45,529 bases of DNA from Hungatella sp. UBA3402 (lineage in GTDB: Bacteria; Bacillota; Clostridia; Lachnospirales; Lachnospiraceae), in NCBI GenBank assembly GCA_002358555.1, contig DEPC01000088.1:1-45529 (forward strand), given 5' to 3'. How positions within the stretch are numbered: the stretch's first letter is position 1; every line of letters begins with the position of its first letter. Both the position numbers and the translations under genes were made by a program. Positions 34,443 to 42,092 of this stretch are shown here, piece by piece. The notes below the pieces were generated by a model. It worked only from the letters and a program-made list of their open reading frames with translations. It was not told the origin of the DNA and did no database searches.

Positions 34443-34477
34443 AAAAAAGAGCAGCTATTCAACAGACAGCCACTCTT
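34443..34477 (-). terminator. Rho-independent terminator after the Spo0E-like gene
   Basis: Reading leftwards, a 10-bp stem (34477-34468 with 34456-34447, two G-U pairs) has an 11-nt loop and is followed by six T (34448-34443). It lies 19 nt after the stop codon of the small gene, so it separates that gene from aspS. Confidence 0.75.
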
Positions 34478-34495
34478 ATCTTCATCTTTTATCCT

Positions 34496-34651
34496 TTAAT
34501 ATCCTTTTGCAATGTACTGCTCAATGAGGGAATCTAGTTGCACACTGTTCTGGTAAACTTCCTCATAGTTATGCTTTTCGTCAATGCTCTTATTCAGGAT
34601 AAGTCTTGCTTCTTCGATCTTCTTAACTAGTTCTTCTTTTGAGTATTCCAT
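34496..34651 (-). CDS. Spo0E-like aspartyl-phosphate phosphatase (51 aa)
   Basis: This short gene encodes 51 residues, starting MEYSKEELVKKIEEARLI and ending IEQYIAKGY. It has the two-helix hairpin of Spo0E/Rap-independent phosphatases: a first helix with KKIEEARLILNKSI, a short turn (DEKHNYEEV), then the signature S-V-Q-L-D (residues 36-40, family consensus SQELD) followed by SLIEQY. Family members remove phosphate from Spo0A~P and so restrain sporulation. The ATG has AGGAGG 6 nt upstream, a promoter (TTGGCA-17-TATAGA) lies above it and a terminator follows, so it is a complete one-gene unit. The Gln-Leu-Asp core is intact, but the second position is Val rather than Gln. Confidence 0.8.
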   Translation of the reverse strand: MEYSKEELVKKIEEARLILNKSIDEKHNYEEVYQNSVQLDSLIEQYIAKGY

Positions 34652-34695
34652 CTCTAGCCTCCTCTTCCTGTACCTTTTTCTTTAATAACCTGCTT

Positions 34696-34730
34696 CCAAT
34701 ATCTATATTGGCATCAATTAATAATGCCAA
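34696..34730 (-). promoter_or_regulatory. Promoter of the Spo0E-like gene with overlapping palindromes
   Basis: Reading leftwards, TTGGCA (34730-34725), 17 bp and TATAGA (34707-34702) form a promoter. Two inverted repeats overlap it: TTGGCAT/ATGCCAA arms at 34708-34714 and 34724-34730 across the -35 and spacer, and CCAATAT-CT-ATATTGG at 34696-34711 across the -10. Both suggest control by a DNA-binding dimer. Confidence 0.55.
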
Positions 34731-34731
34731 A

Positions 34732-35214
34732 CCACATTGTCATCGTATCTTCTGCAATGGTGATACACTACATAAATGCCAGAAGTACGATTGAAGCTTC
34801 ATCACCCAAAAGCTGTCCATAGGGTCACAAGAATTTTGCAACAAAAACAATCTCCTGCCTTCCAGCCTCCCATTTTACAACTAAGTCCAGCTATTCAATA
34901 CTTGCCATTGAAAAAAAGGGAAGTTTTTTACTTTGGCAAAAGCAAATTAGGTAAGAATGCCAGCTATGACTTCCCCATAGACAGCAAGTCTTCCCAGGTT
35001 TTCTTCATTTTAACCTTAAACTCGCCAAAATGCAATTTATTTCGACCGCATATTTCCCTAAAATTCGACATTCCGTCCTAAAATGGCAAAATTTCGACCT
35101 ATCATTCCAATTCTGTATGCAGTTCAATCTCTTTCCCCTTTTATTTCTCTGATTTCTATGATATTCTATAAAAGCTGAGGACGTAATATTTATAAAATTA
35201 AGGAAGGTAAACAC
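34732..35214. other. Long intergenic region with a large hairpin, no supported gene
   Basis: About 480 bases separate the Spo0E-like promoter from ychF. An open frame on the plus strand (34776-35081) lacks a ribosome site and looks non-coding. Near 34900-34942 a long hairpin pairs TTGCCA with TGGCAA and a run of A with a run of T. CTATG/CATAG pairing lies near 34966-34982. The stretch may be a non-coding RNA or repeat. The last 60 bases presumably hold the ychF promoter. Confidence 0.4.
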
Positions 35215-36312
35215 ATGAAATTAGGTATTGTTGGTTTGCCAAATGTAGGCAAAAGTACATTATTTAATTCCCTGACAAAAGCAGGAGCAGAATCCGCAAA
35301 CTATCCATTCTGTACGATTGACCCTAATATCGGCATTGTTCCGGTTCCGGATTACCGCTTAAAGTTACTAGGAGATTTTTATCATTCTAAAAAGGTAACT
35401 CCTGCTGTTATCGAATTTGTAGACATCGCAGGTCTTGTAAAAGGAGCTTCTAAAGGAGAAGGATTAGGGAATCAATTTCTCTCTAATATTCGGGAGGTAG
35501 ATGCCATTGTCCATGTGGTACGTTGCTTTGAAGACTCTAATGTAATCCATGTAGATGGTTCCATCAATCCTCTAAGAGATATTGAAACCATTGATTTGGA
35601 ACTAATTTTCTCTGATATTGAAATTTTAGAGCGTCGAATTGCCAAGACCTCCAAGAGTGCTTTCAACGACAAATCTCTAGCAAAAGAAGTAGAAACTTTA
35701 AAAGCATTAAAGTCTCATTTAGAAGATGGAAATCCTTCAAGGAGCTTCTCCTGCATGGATGAAGATCAGGAACTCTTTGTGAACAGCTTAAATCTCCTGA
35801 CCTGGAAACCTATAATCTTTGCAGCTAATGTGGGAGAAGACGACCTTTCTGATGATGGAGCTTCTAACTCTCATGTACAGACTGTAAAAAAATTTGCTTC
35901 GGAAAACAACTGTCAGGTATTTGTGATCTGTGCTCAGATTGAGCAAGAAATTGCAGAATTAGATGATGATGAAAAAACTATGTTTTTAGAGGATTTGGGG
36001 CTTAAAGAATCTGGGTTAGATAAATTGATTGCTGCTAGCTATAGTCTTCTTGGTCTTTTAAGTTTCCTCACTTCTGGAGAAGATGAGACAAGAGCCTGGA
36101 CCATTAAAGTAGGAACCAAAGCTCCCCAGGCTGCTGGAAAAATTCATTCTGATTTTGAACGGGGATTTATCAGAGCTGAAGTTGTAAATTATCAGGATTT
36201 ATTGGACTGTGGTGCATACTCTGCTGCCAGAGACAAAGGGCTGATTCGCCTGGAAGGAAAAGATTATGTGGTTCAAGATGGAGATGTCATTTTGTTCCGC
36301 TTTAATGTATAG
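35215..36312 (+). CDS. ychF: Redox-regulated ATPase/GTPase YchF (OLA1 family)
   Basis: This 365-aa cytoplasmic P-loop protein binds ribosomes and hydrolyses ATP in preference to GTP. The P loop is GLPNVGKSTLFNSLT (residues 6-20), switch/G3 is DIAGLVKGASKGEG (about 67-80), and the altered G4 is an AANVGEDD-type segment (about 202-209) in place of NKxD, the reason for ATP preference. A coiled-coil arm (about 120-200) and a C-terminal TGS domain (LLSFLTSGEDETRAWTIKVG onward, ending DYVVQDGDVILFRFNV) complete the fold. The length is typical. It is the only plus-strand gene in this half of the window. The ATG has AAGGAAGG upstream. Confidence 0.97.
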   Translation: MKLGIVGLPNVGKSTLFNSLTKAGAESANYPFCTIDPNIGIVPVPDYRLKLLGDFYHSKKVTPAVIEFVDIAGLVKGASKGEGLGNQFLSNIREVDAIVHVVRCFEDSNVIHVDGSINPLRDIETIDLELIFSDIEILERRIAKTSKSAFNDKSLAKEVETLKALKSHLEDGNPSRSFSCMDEDQELFVNSLNLLTWKPIIFAANVGEDDLSDDGASNSHVQTVKKFASENNCQVFVICAQIEQEIAELDDDEKTMFLEDLGLKESGLDKLIAASYSLLGLLSFLTSGEDETRAWTIKVGTKAPQAAGKIHSDFERGFIRAEVVNYQDLLDCGAYSAARDKGLIRLEGKDYVVQDGDVILFRFNV

Positions 36313-36359
36313 GAGAATAAAGCAGTCTTATATTTTGAAGATTCTAGCGATTTAACAGG

Positions 36360-36454
36360 GAGCTGTCGCATTAAGCAGAACACATACAATTATAGTATAT
36401 ATTAAAGCATCAAATACTATATATTGTATCATTTTTCCTTAGTACGACAGTCTC
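36360..36454. mobile_element. MITE-like element with imperfect terminal inverted repeats
   Basis: A 95-bp non-coding element starts GAG-CTGTCGCATTAAG (36360 onward) and ends, read on the other strand, GAGACTGTCGTACTAAG (36454 backward). The ends match over about 20 bp apart from one base gap and a few changes. Inside it a second, nearly perfect palindrome (ATACAAT...ATTGTAT, 36383-36428) fills most of the space. No target-site duplication is obvious. The ends recall those of IS1182-type elements, but that is only a resemblance. Confidence 0.5.
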
Positions 36455-36498
36455 AAATTGATTAGCAGTCATAATTTCTTTAGAACACAGCCAACTTT

Positions 36499-36573
36499 AA
36501 ATACAGCTTCCCCCTACTCTGCGTTTGCGGAGATAATGCTCCTGTAAAGGTAGGGTAGGGGGAAGCTGTATTT
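36499..36573. repeat. 19-bp perfect inverted repeat flanking small inner hairpins
   Basis: AAATACAGCTTCCCCCTAC (36499-36517) pairs exactly with its complement at 36555-36573. The 37 bases between contain a CTCTGC/GCGGAG pairing and a CCT/AGG pairing, giving a branched structure. It lies 70 bp beyond the end of the chemoreceptor gene. No T run follows on either strand, so a plain terminator is unlikely. With the MITE-like element it fills most of the 332-bp space between ychF and the chemoreceptor gene. Confidence 0.6.
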
Positions 36574-36644
36574 GGAATATTACTTTGCCTACATTCCTTA
36601 TAACAAAATCTTTAATAGTCCAAAATTTCAAAAGATATATCTGA

Positions 36645-38333
36645 TTAATATCCTCGTCTTCTGAGTTGGAATTTTTGAACAGATTCCTTTAATTCTGCTG
36701 CTTGACCATTTAACTCTCTAGCAGATTGGGCGGACTTTTCTGCTGTTGAGGCATTGGTATGAACTACTCCTGAAATCTGCTCCATACCTTGAGTTAACTG
36801 ATTTAAGGACTCTGCTTGTTCCAATGCAGATTCCGCTATCCGGCTCACCAATTCTGTTGACTTTTGAGCATTAACAACGCTAGTGGCAAGAGCTTGCGTT
36901 GTGTCAGCGGATAAAGCTGTTCCATGCTGAACCAATTCCATGGAGTTTTTGATAAGCTTTGTAATATCCTTGGCTGCTATAGCGCTTTTACTAGCCAAAC
37001 TTTGGACTTCATCAGCTACCACTGCAAAACCTTTGCCTGCTGAACCTGCTCTAGCTGCTTCTACTGCTGCGTTCAAAGCTAAGATATTAGTTTGGAAAGA
37101 AATGTCTTCTATGGTCTTTATAATTCCATTAATCTGCTGGGAAGATTTTGCGATATCTTCCATAGCTGCTGTCAAATCTTCCATCTTCTGATTGCAACCT
37201 TGAAGCTGTATTGCTGCATCGCTGGAGGATTTTCGTGCCGTATCTGCATCTTTGGAAGTACTAGTTACCTGTTGAGACAAGATCTGGATGCTGTTTGATA
37301 ACTTTTCAACCGCAGATGCCTGCTCGATTGCACCATTGGAAAGTACTTGGGCATCAGAAGCCATGTGCTGAGATTCTTCTGATACAGAACCAGCTGTCTG
37401 GTTAATCTGGAACAAGGCACTATTAAGGGCATCTACTATCTGCCCCATAGCCCTTTGAATAGGCTGAAATTCTCCTCGGTAATCATTGCCAATAGAAAGA
37501 TCCATCTTTCCTGCTGCCATCTGGGCAAGCTTTGAATCAATATCATGAATATATTTCTTTAATTCCCCTTTTGTCTCATGAATAGATTGTACCAACATTC
37601 CAACCTCTGATGTATCTGGTTCTAGTGGAAATTCTGCTGAAAGATTTCCTTGGGCAATCTCTCCCATCTGGTCTCGAACTGCAATCACAGGAGTTAAAAT
37701 CTTCTTCTGGGTAACTCTCATAATACAAATCTGCATAGCTCCTACAGCAAGCAATGCTAAAAATATAGCTCCCTCAATGATATCCAATCTTAATGCCAAA
37801 TGGTCCACTTCTGACTTGGTTCTTATATCTAATGCATTGAGAAACTGCTCTTTCAAACCATTGATATTGCCAATAACTGTATTGTATTCTGTTCCATAAA
37901 CATAGTTAAGTGCCTCTTGCATCTGTCCTGTCTGTACCTGTTTCATAGCTTCCTCTTCCAAAGGAACTAAATTATTAGAAAGAGCTGACATCTGGTCAAT
38001 CATTCCCTGCTCATCAGATGTAATTCCAATCTGTTGCATAGCAGCAACACCCTGGTCTCGATTCTTTAAATTATTAATCTCATTCCAATAATTATCATAA
38101 TGTTCCTGGATGCCAGTGGAAGCATAAGCCCTCACTTCATTGGTTAGATATGAGGAACCATTCATAAAACGATTAGCATTATAAGTTAAATTAAACCTAT
38201 CTTCACTGGCCTGGTTGAGCTTTGTACTTGTTCTACTGTATGATACCAGAAGCAAAACTACCAGCAAAAGTGCTAGGATAGTCCCTCCATTTATCATTAA
38301 TATTAATTTAGATTGATTCATTGCTTTTTTCAT
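36645..38333 (-). CDS. Methyl-accepting chemotaxis protein (paralogue 1)
   Basis: This 562-aa chemoreceptor has a first membrane helix (about 12-30), an extracellular four-helix-bundle sensor (about 35-185), a second helix (about 187-206), a HAMP domain (about 208-262, VIAVRDQMGEIAQGNLSAEF) and a long signalling hairpin. The hairpin tip with the CheA/CheW contact region is seen as IEDISFQTNILALNAAVEAA, then GKGFAVVADEVQSLASKS. No C-terminal CheR-tether pentapeptide is present. It follows its paralogue on the same strand, with a structured 150-bp spacer between. No flagellar or che genes lie in the window. The ATG has AAGGAG 8 nt upstream. The ligand is unknown. Confidence 0.93.
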   Translation of the reverse strand: MKKAMNQSKLILMINGGTILALLLVVLLLVSYSRTSTKLNQASEDRFNLTYNANRFMNGSSYLTNEVRAYASTGIQEHYDNYWNEINNLKNRDQGVAAMQQIGITSDEQGMIDQMSALSNNLVPLEEEAMKQVQTGQMQEALNYVYGTEYNTVIGNINGLKEQFLNALDIRTKSEVDHLALRLDIIEGAIFLALLAVGAMQICIMRVTQKKILTPVIAVRDQMGEIAQGNLSAEFPLEPDTSEVGMLVQSIHETKGELKKYIHDIDSKLAQMAAGKMDLSIGNDYRGEFQPIQRAMGQIVDALNSALFQINQTAGSVSEESQHMASDAQVLSNGAIEQASAVEKLSNSIQILSQQVTSTSKDADTARKSSSDAAIQLQGCNQKMEDLTAAMEDIAKSSQQINGIIKTIEDISFQTNILALNAAVEAARAGSAGKGFAVVADEVQSLASKSAIAAKDITKLIKNSMELVQHGTALSADTTQALATSVVNAQKSTELVSRIAESALEQAESLNQLTQGMEQISGVVHTNASTAEKSAQSARELNGQAAELKESVQKFQLRRRGY

Positions 38334-38355
38334 TTTGGCTGCTCCTTTTTATTCT

Positions 38356-38475
38356 TGTGAAGGCAACGAGCCAATGTCAAGCAGACTTGACTTTGGCGTT
38401 GCTAAACGCCGATAGCACTTTAGTTACAAAGACCAGAATACCCCCTTGTCTGCCTCATGTACTAGATTGTCCCCC
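38356..38475. repeat. Structured intergenic element upstream of chemoreceptor 1
   Basis: A hairpin pairs GCAACGAGCCAATGTCAAG (38363-38381) with 38386-38402, with a 2-nt bulge and one mismatch. It overlaps a second perfect hairpin, GGCGTT-GCTA-AACGCC (38395-38410), so the two are mutually exclusive. The stretch is richer in GC than the flanking genes. It may be a leader switch for the chemoreceptor gene or a dispersed repeat. Confidence 0.45.
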
Positions 38476-38486
38476 TATCTCTATGC

Positions 38487-40166
38487 CTACCTACGAAGTC
38501 GGAATTTCTGAACAGAAATTTTCAGCTCCTCTGCTCTATTTTGGAGTTCCTGAGCAGATGTTGCAGACTTTTCTGCCGTTGTAGCGTTGCTCTGAACAAC
38601 ATCAGAAATTTGATTCATACCTTCTGTAAGCTGTGATAAAGCTTCTGCTTGATTCTTTGCAGAGTCTGCAATTCTCTGAACCAATTCTGTAGACTTTTGA
38701 GCTCCTTTGACACCGTCTGAAAGAGTTTCTGTTGTATCAGCAGATAAAGACGTTCCATGCTCTACTAACCTCATGGAGTCTTTAATAAGTTTAGCAATAT
38801 CTTTAGCTGCCAAAGAACTCTTATTGGCCAAGCTTTGTACTTCATCAGCCACCACTGCAAATCCTTTTCCAGCGGCACCTGCACGAGCAGCTTCTACAGC
38901 AGCATTCAAAGCTAAGATATTGGTTTGGAAAGAAATATCTTCAATTGTCTTGATAATCCCAGTAATCTGTGCAGAAGATTTAGCAATATCCTTCATCGCA
39001 CTTGCCAGATCTTCCATCTTCTGATTACATGCTTGAAGCTGTAGTGCAGCATCGGAAGAAAACTTACGTGCAGTATCTGCATCTTTTGAAGTAAAATTTA
39101 CCTGTTCAGATAAAGATTTGATGCTAGCTGACAATTCTTCAACTGCAGAAGCCTGCTGTACTACACCACTCGAAAGCACCTGTGCCTCAGAAGCCATATG
39201 CTGAGATTCATCTGAAACATGACTGGTTGTCTCATTAATCTGCAACAATGCATGATTTAAAGAGTCAAGAATTTGCTTCATGGCTTTCTGGATAGGCATG
39301 AACTCTCCTCTGTAATCATTGCTGATGGAAAGGTCCATCTTGCCATCAGCCATCTGCGCTAATTTTGAATCAATATCTGATATGTATTTTTTTAACTCCC
39401 TTTTTGTCTCATGAATAGAATGAACCAGCATACCAATCTCTGATGTATCTGACTCCAATGGAAATTCTGCAGAAAGGTTTCCTTGGGCAATCTCGCCCAT
39501 CTGATCACGGACTGCAATGACTGGCCTTATTATTTTCTTCTGGGTGACCATCATGACACATACCTGTATGATACAGACGCCAATCACAGCAAAAATAATA
39601 ATCCATTCAATAATACTTTGACGAAGCATCAATGCATTCACCTCTGCCTGTGTCCTTGACTCCAAAGTGGCCAAAAACTCCTCTTTTAAGGAATTTATCT
39701 TTTTAGTGGACTCACTATATTCTGTTCCATATACATATTGGAGAGCTACATCTATCTGTCCACTTTGGACTAGACTCATAGCCTTTTCTTCAAGAGGAAC
39801 TAATTCATTAGAAATTCCAGACATCTGGTCAATCATATCCTGCTCTTCAACGGTAATCCCAATCTCCTGAAGAGCAGCTAATCCTTGCTCTCGATTTTTC
39901 AGATTATTGACTTCATTCCAATAATTATCATAATACTGCTTATCTCCCGTTGCAGCATAAGCCCGAACCTCTTCTACAAGATAAGAAGAACCATTCATAA
40001 AACGATTGGCATTATAGGTTAATTCTCCCTTATCTAAATTTGCCTTGTTTAGCTGGTCACTTGCATTGTTGTAGATGAGGAGGAGTACCATCATAACAAA
40101 AAGTGCTAAGATAGACCCTCCGTTTAGAATTAACATCAACTTAGACTGATTCATTGCCTTTTTCAT
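38487..40166 (-). CDS. Methyl-accepting chemotaxis protein (paralogue 2)
   Basis: This 559-aa chemoreceptor is a close paralogue of the next gene downstream and has the same order: helix (about 12-30), four-helix-bundle sensor, second helix (about 187-207), HAMP and signalling hairpin (IEDISFQTNILALNAAVEAA). Conserved sensor stretches (NANRFMNGSSYL, NYWNEVNNLKNR, DQMSGISNELVPLEE) show that even the ligand domain is recent in origin, while loops differ. It starts after a good promoter and AAGGAG-type site. The pair probably arose by tandem duplication and may sense related ligands. Confidence 0.93.
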   Translation of the reverse strand: MKKAMNQSKLMLILNGGSILALFVMMVLLLIYNNASDQLNKANLDKGELTYNANRFMNGSSYLVEEVRAYAATGDKQYYDNYWNEVNNLKNREQGLAALQEIGITVEEQDMIDQMSGISNELVPLEEKAMSLVQSGQIDVALQYVYGTEYSESTKKINSLKEEFLATLESRTQAEVNALMLRQSIIEWIIIFAVIGVCIIQVCVMMVTQKKIIRPVIAVRDQMGEIAQGNLSAEFPLESDTSEIGMLVHSIHETKRELKKYISDIDSKLAQMADGKMDLSISNDYRGEFMPIQKAMKQILDSLNHALLQINETTSHVSDESQHMASEAQVLSSGVVQQASAVEELSASIKSLSEQVNFTSKDADTARKFSSDAALQLQACNQKMEDLASAMKDIAKSSAQITGIIKTIEDISFQTNILALNAAVEAARAGAAGKGFAVVADEVQSLANKSSLAAKDIAKLIKDSMRLVEHGTSLSADTTETLSDGVKGAQKSTELVQRIADSAKNQAEALSQLTEGMNQISDVVQSNATTAEKSATSAQELQNRAEELKISVQKFRLRR

Positions 40167-40208
40167 TCTCTTTACTCCTTTAGCGCGTCGATATTGCTAC
40201 CTAATATT

Positions 40209-40237
40209 AGTTTACACAAAATCATTAAAAATTTCAA
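40209..40237 (-). promoter_or_regulatory. Promoter of chemoreceptor paralogue 2
   Basis: Reading leftwards, TTGAAA (40237-40232), a 17-bp spacer and TAAACT (40214-40209) fit a sigma-A promoter about 45 nt before the gene. No sigma-D (flagellar) pattern is seen. Confidence 0.5.
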
Positions 40238-40271
40238 CTATTTATAGCAAAAAATCGTCAGATTAGCCAAT

Positions 40272-41669
40272 TTATAAAAGCGATTTTGACAATAGACAAA
40301 TAGTCTCTATATTTGCTGTTGAAGGGAACATATCTACACAACATATCTGCTTTATCTGATATCCATTTGATATAAGTATCTCTAAATCCCTTATCAAACT
40401 GGTAGGTTTACAGGAAATATACACCATTTGTTTGACTCCAAACCCAATAATCTTTTCTAGGGCCTTTGGATGCAATCCATCTCTTGGTGGGTCAAGAATA
40501 ATTAAATCTGGCTTTTCCTTTAATTCGTTCACCACATTCAATACATCTCCAGCGATGAACTCACAATTATCCAGTTTATTCATTGCTGCATTCTGTCTAG
40601 CTGCCTTTACAGCCTCCTCAACAATCTCTACTCCTACTGTTTTTTTTGCTCCAGAAGCCAACATCTGAGCAATGGTTCCTGTCCCACTGTAAAGGTCAAA
40701 TACTACCTTTCCTCCTATATCTCCTGCATATTGTTTAACAGTGTCATATAGAATTTCTGCTCCTAAAGAATTCGTCTGAAAAAATGAAAATGGCGATATC
40801 TTAAATCGAAGTCCTGACAATTCTTCATAAAAATAATCCTGTCCATACAAAATATCTGTTTTGTCACTCTGTACCACATCTGCCAAGCTATCATTATAAA
40901 TATGCAAAATTCCTGCAAAAGTTCCTTCCAAAGAAAGCTGTAAAAGTCCATTTTTCCAGTCTTCTAAAAGCTTTTTCTCATCTTGTTCTAGACAGTTTAT
41001 CTGCTTTGTAGTCACCAGAGCTACCAAAATTTCTCCTGTTCTTGACGCTCGACGTACCAAAAGATGTCTCAGATACCCTTCATGCTTTAATTTCTTATAA
41101 AATGGAACGAGAGCTTCTGAAAAATATTCTCTAGTACTTTTTAGTATCTTAGTAAAATCAGAATGTACAATCTTACAGTTATCAGCATTGACTATATCAT
41201 GAAAACTGCCTCTCTTATGCATCCCTAAAGATAGAGGGCCTCCCTTTTCTTGGTCTCCAAATGAAAATTCCATTTTATTTCTGTATCCTTCCCATACAGG
41301 GCTAGGCTTGATTCCTTCAAATAAAATATTTTGGCTAGCATCTGCCTGCCATATCGGTTTCATCAGACTTCGGATTTGTTGTTCTTTGATGTGAAGCTGC
41401 TCCTGGTAGGAAATACTCTGCATCAGACAACCACCACAAATTCCAAAATGAGGACATCGATTAGGCTCTGTCTCCAAAAGAGAAGGTTTTTCTACTTCTA
41501 ACAAACGTCCCTCACATTTCCCATTTCTTTTTTTGTTAATAACAAATCGTACTTTCTGGCCTAAAAGTGTATTTTTTACAATTACTTTTTCTCCATCTAT
41601 ATCAATAACACCTTTATTGGGAAATTCTGTCCTTTCTACAGTTCCTGTATAAATCTGTCCTTTTTTCAT
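40272..41669 (-). CDS. 23S rRNA (uracil-5-)-methyltransferase, RlmD/RlmCD type
   Basis: This 465-aa SAM-dependent enzyme methylates uridine in 23S rRNA (RumA/RlmD/RlmCD group). An N-terminal TRAM domain (about 1-60) is followed by [4Fe-4S] ligands C72, C78, C81 (RCPHFGICGGCLMQ) and a further cysteine in NADNCKIV. The methyltransferase core has FFQTNSLGAE, VFDLYSGTGTIAQMLASGAK for SAM and LIILDPPRDGLHPKALEKI. The catalytic cysteine is C420 in YISCKPTSLIRDLE (usual form SCNPxTxARD). The target uridine cannot be told. It lies upstream of chemoreceptor 2 by 105 nt and has no functional link to it. The ATG has AAAGG 10 nt upstream. Confidence 0.92.
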   Translation of the reverse strand: MKKGQIYTGTVERTEFPNKGVIDIDGEKVIVKNTLLGQKVRFVINKKRNGKCEGRLLEVEKPSLLETEPNRCPHFGICGGCLMQSISYQEQLHIKEQQIRSLMKPIWQADASQNILFEGIKPSPVWEGYRNKMEFSFGDQEKGGPLSLGMHKRGSFHDIVNADNCKIVHSDFTKILKSTREYFSEALVPFYKKLKHEGYLRHLLVRRASRTGEILVALVTTKQINCLEQDEKKLLEDWKNGLLQLSLEGTFAGILHIYNDSLADVVQSDKTDILYGQDYFYEELSGLRFKISPFSFFQTNSLGAEILYDTVKQYAGDIGGKVVFDLYSGTGTIAQMLASGAKKTVGVEIVEEAVKAARQNAAMNKLDNCEFIAGDVLNVVNELKEKPDLIILDPPRDGLHPKALEKIIGFGVKQMVYISCKPTSLIRDLEILISNGYQIKQICCVDMFPSTANIETICLLSKSLL

Positions 41670-41763
41670 AAAATAAAATCCTTTCCTTTGTCATAGCTTC
41701 TCCCTATTTTCCTTTGGATGTGAGTAGCTGATAATAACTTTTCTACTTTAGAAAAGCATTTGA

Positions 41764-41796
41764 TAAAAGGGATATTGCATTCTGCAACATCCCTTT
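41764..41796 (-). terminator. Rho-independent terminator after the small acidic membrane protein gene
   Basis: Reading leftwards, a 14-bp stem (41796-41783 with 41779-41766, one G-U pair) has a 3-nt loop. It is followed by a short T run (TTTTATC, including part of the stem). It lies 12 nt after the stop codon at 41808. Confidence 0.75.
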
Positions 41797-41807
41797 GAAA
41801 TATCAGC

Positions 41808-42092
41808 TTATTTTTCTGATTCTGTTTCATCTTCAAAAAAATCATCATCAAAATCATCGTCAAAGTCATCTTCAAAATCTTCCAGATAGTCTGGGGTAAA
41901 GAAGCGATACACTGCATATGCAATAGCCGCCACTGCTGCTACTGCTCCGAGAATTGCAAGCCCCCACAAAATACTGTTCTTCTTTTTATCATCATCATCT
42001 TTTCTGTGAAGAAGCTCATTGAGCTTTGAGGAGTTCATAAGGTCCTCCATACGATTCATTGCATCTTTACCCATCATATCGAATTTATTCAT
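41808..42092 (-). CDS. Small single-pass membrane protein with acidic C-terminal tail
   Basis: This 94-aa protein starts MNKFDMMGKDAMNRMEDLMN, has a charged KDDDDKKK stretch, one membrane helix (ILWGLAILGAVAAVAAIAYA, about residues 41-60) ending VYRFFTP, and a highly acidic tail (EDFEDDFDDDFDDDFFEDE). The start at 42092 is chosen because AAGGA lies 7 nt upstream. A longer frame to 42260 enters a GC-rich non-coding island. Similar small proteins of unknown function are, as far as I recall, common in Clostridia. The orientation would put the acidic tail outside or inside depending on topology, which I cannot settle. It is a single gene with its own terminator. Confidence 0.75.
   Translation of the reverse strand: MNKFDMMGKDAMNRMEDLMNSSKLNELLHRKDDDDKKKNSILWGLAILGAVAAVAAIAYAVYRFFTPDYLEDFEDDFDDDFDDDFFEDETESEK

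Noticed and set aside
34776..35081. 101-codon open frame before ychF.
   Set aside because: It lacks a ribosome site, is Pro/Gln/Leu-rich without domain features, and lies over hairpin-forming sequence.
38356..38475. Cyclic-di-GMP riboswitch in front of a chemoreceptor gene.
   Set aside because: Motility genes often carry one, but the GEMM-type conserved blocks are not present in this leader.
38321..38584. 87-codon plus-strand open frame between the two chemoreceptor genes.
   Set aside because: It overlaps coding sequence of the chemoreceptor on the minus strand and the structured spacer; it has no ribosome site.
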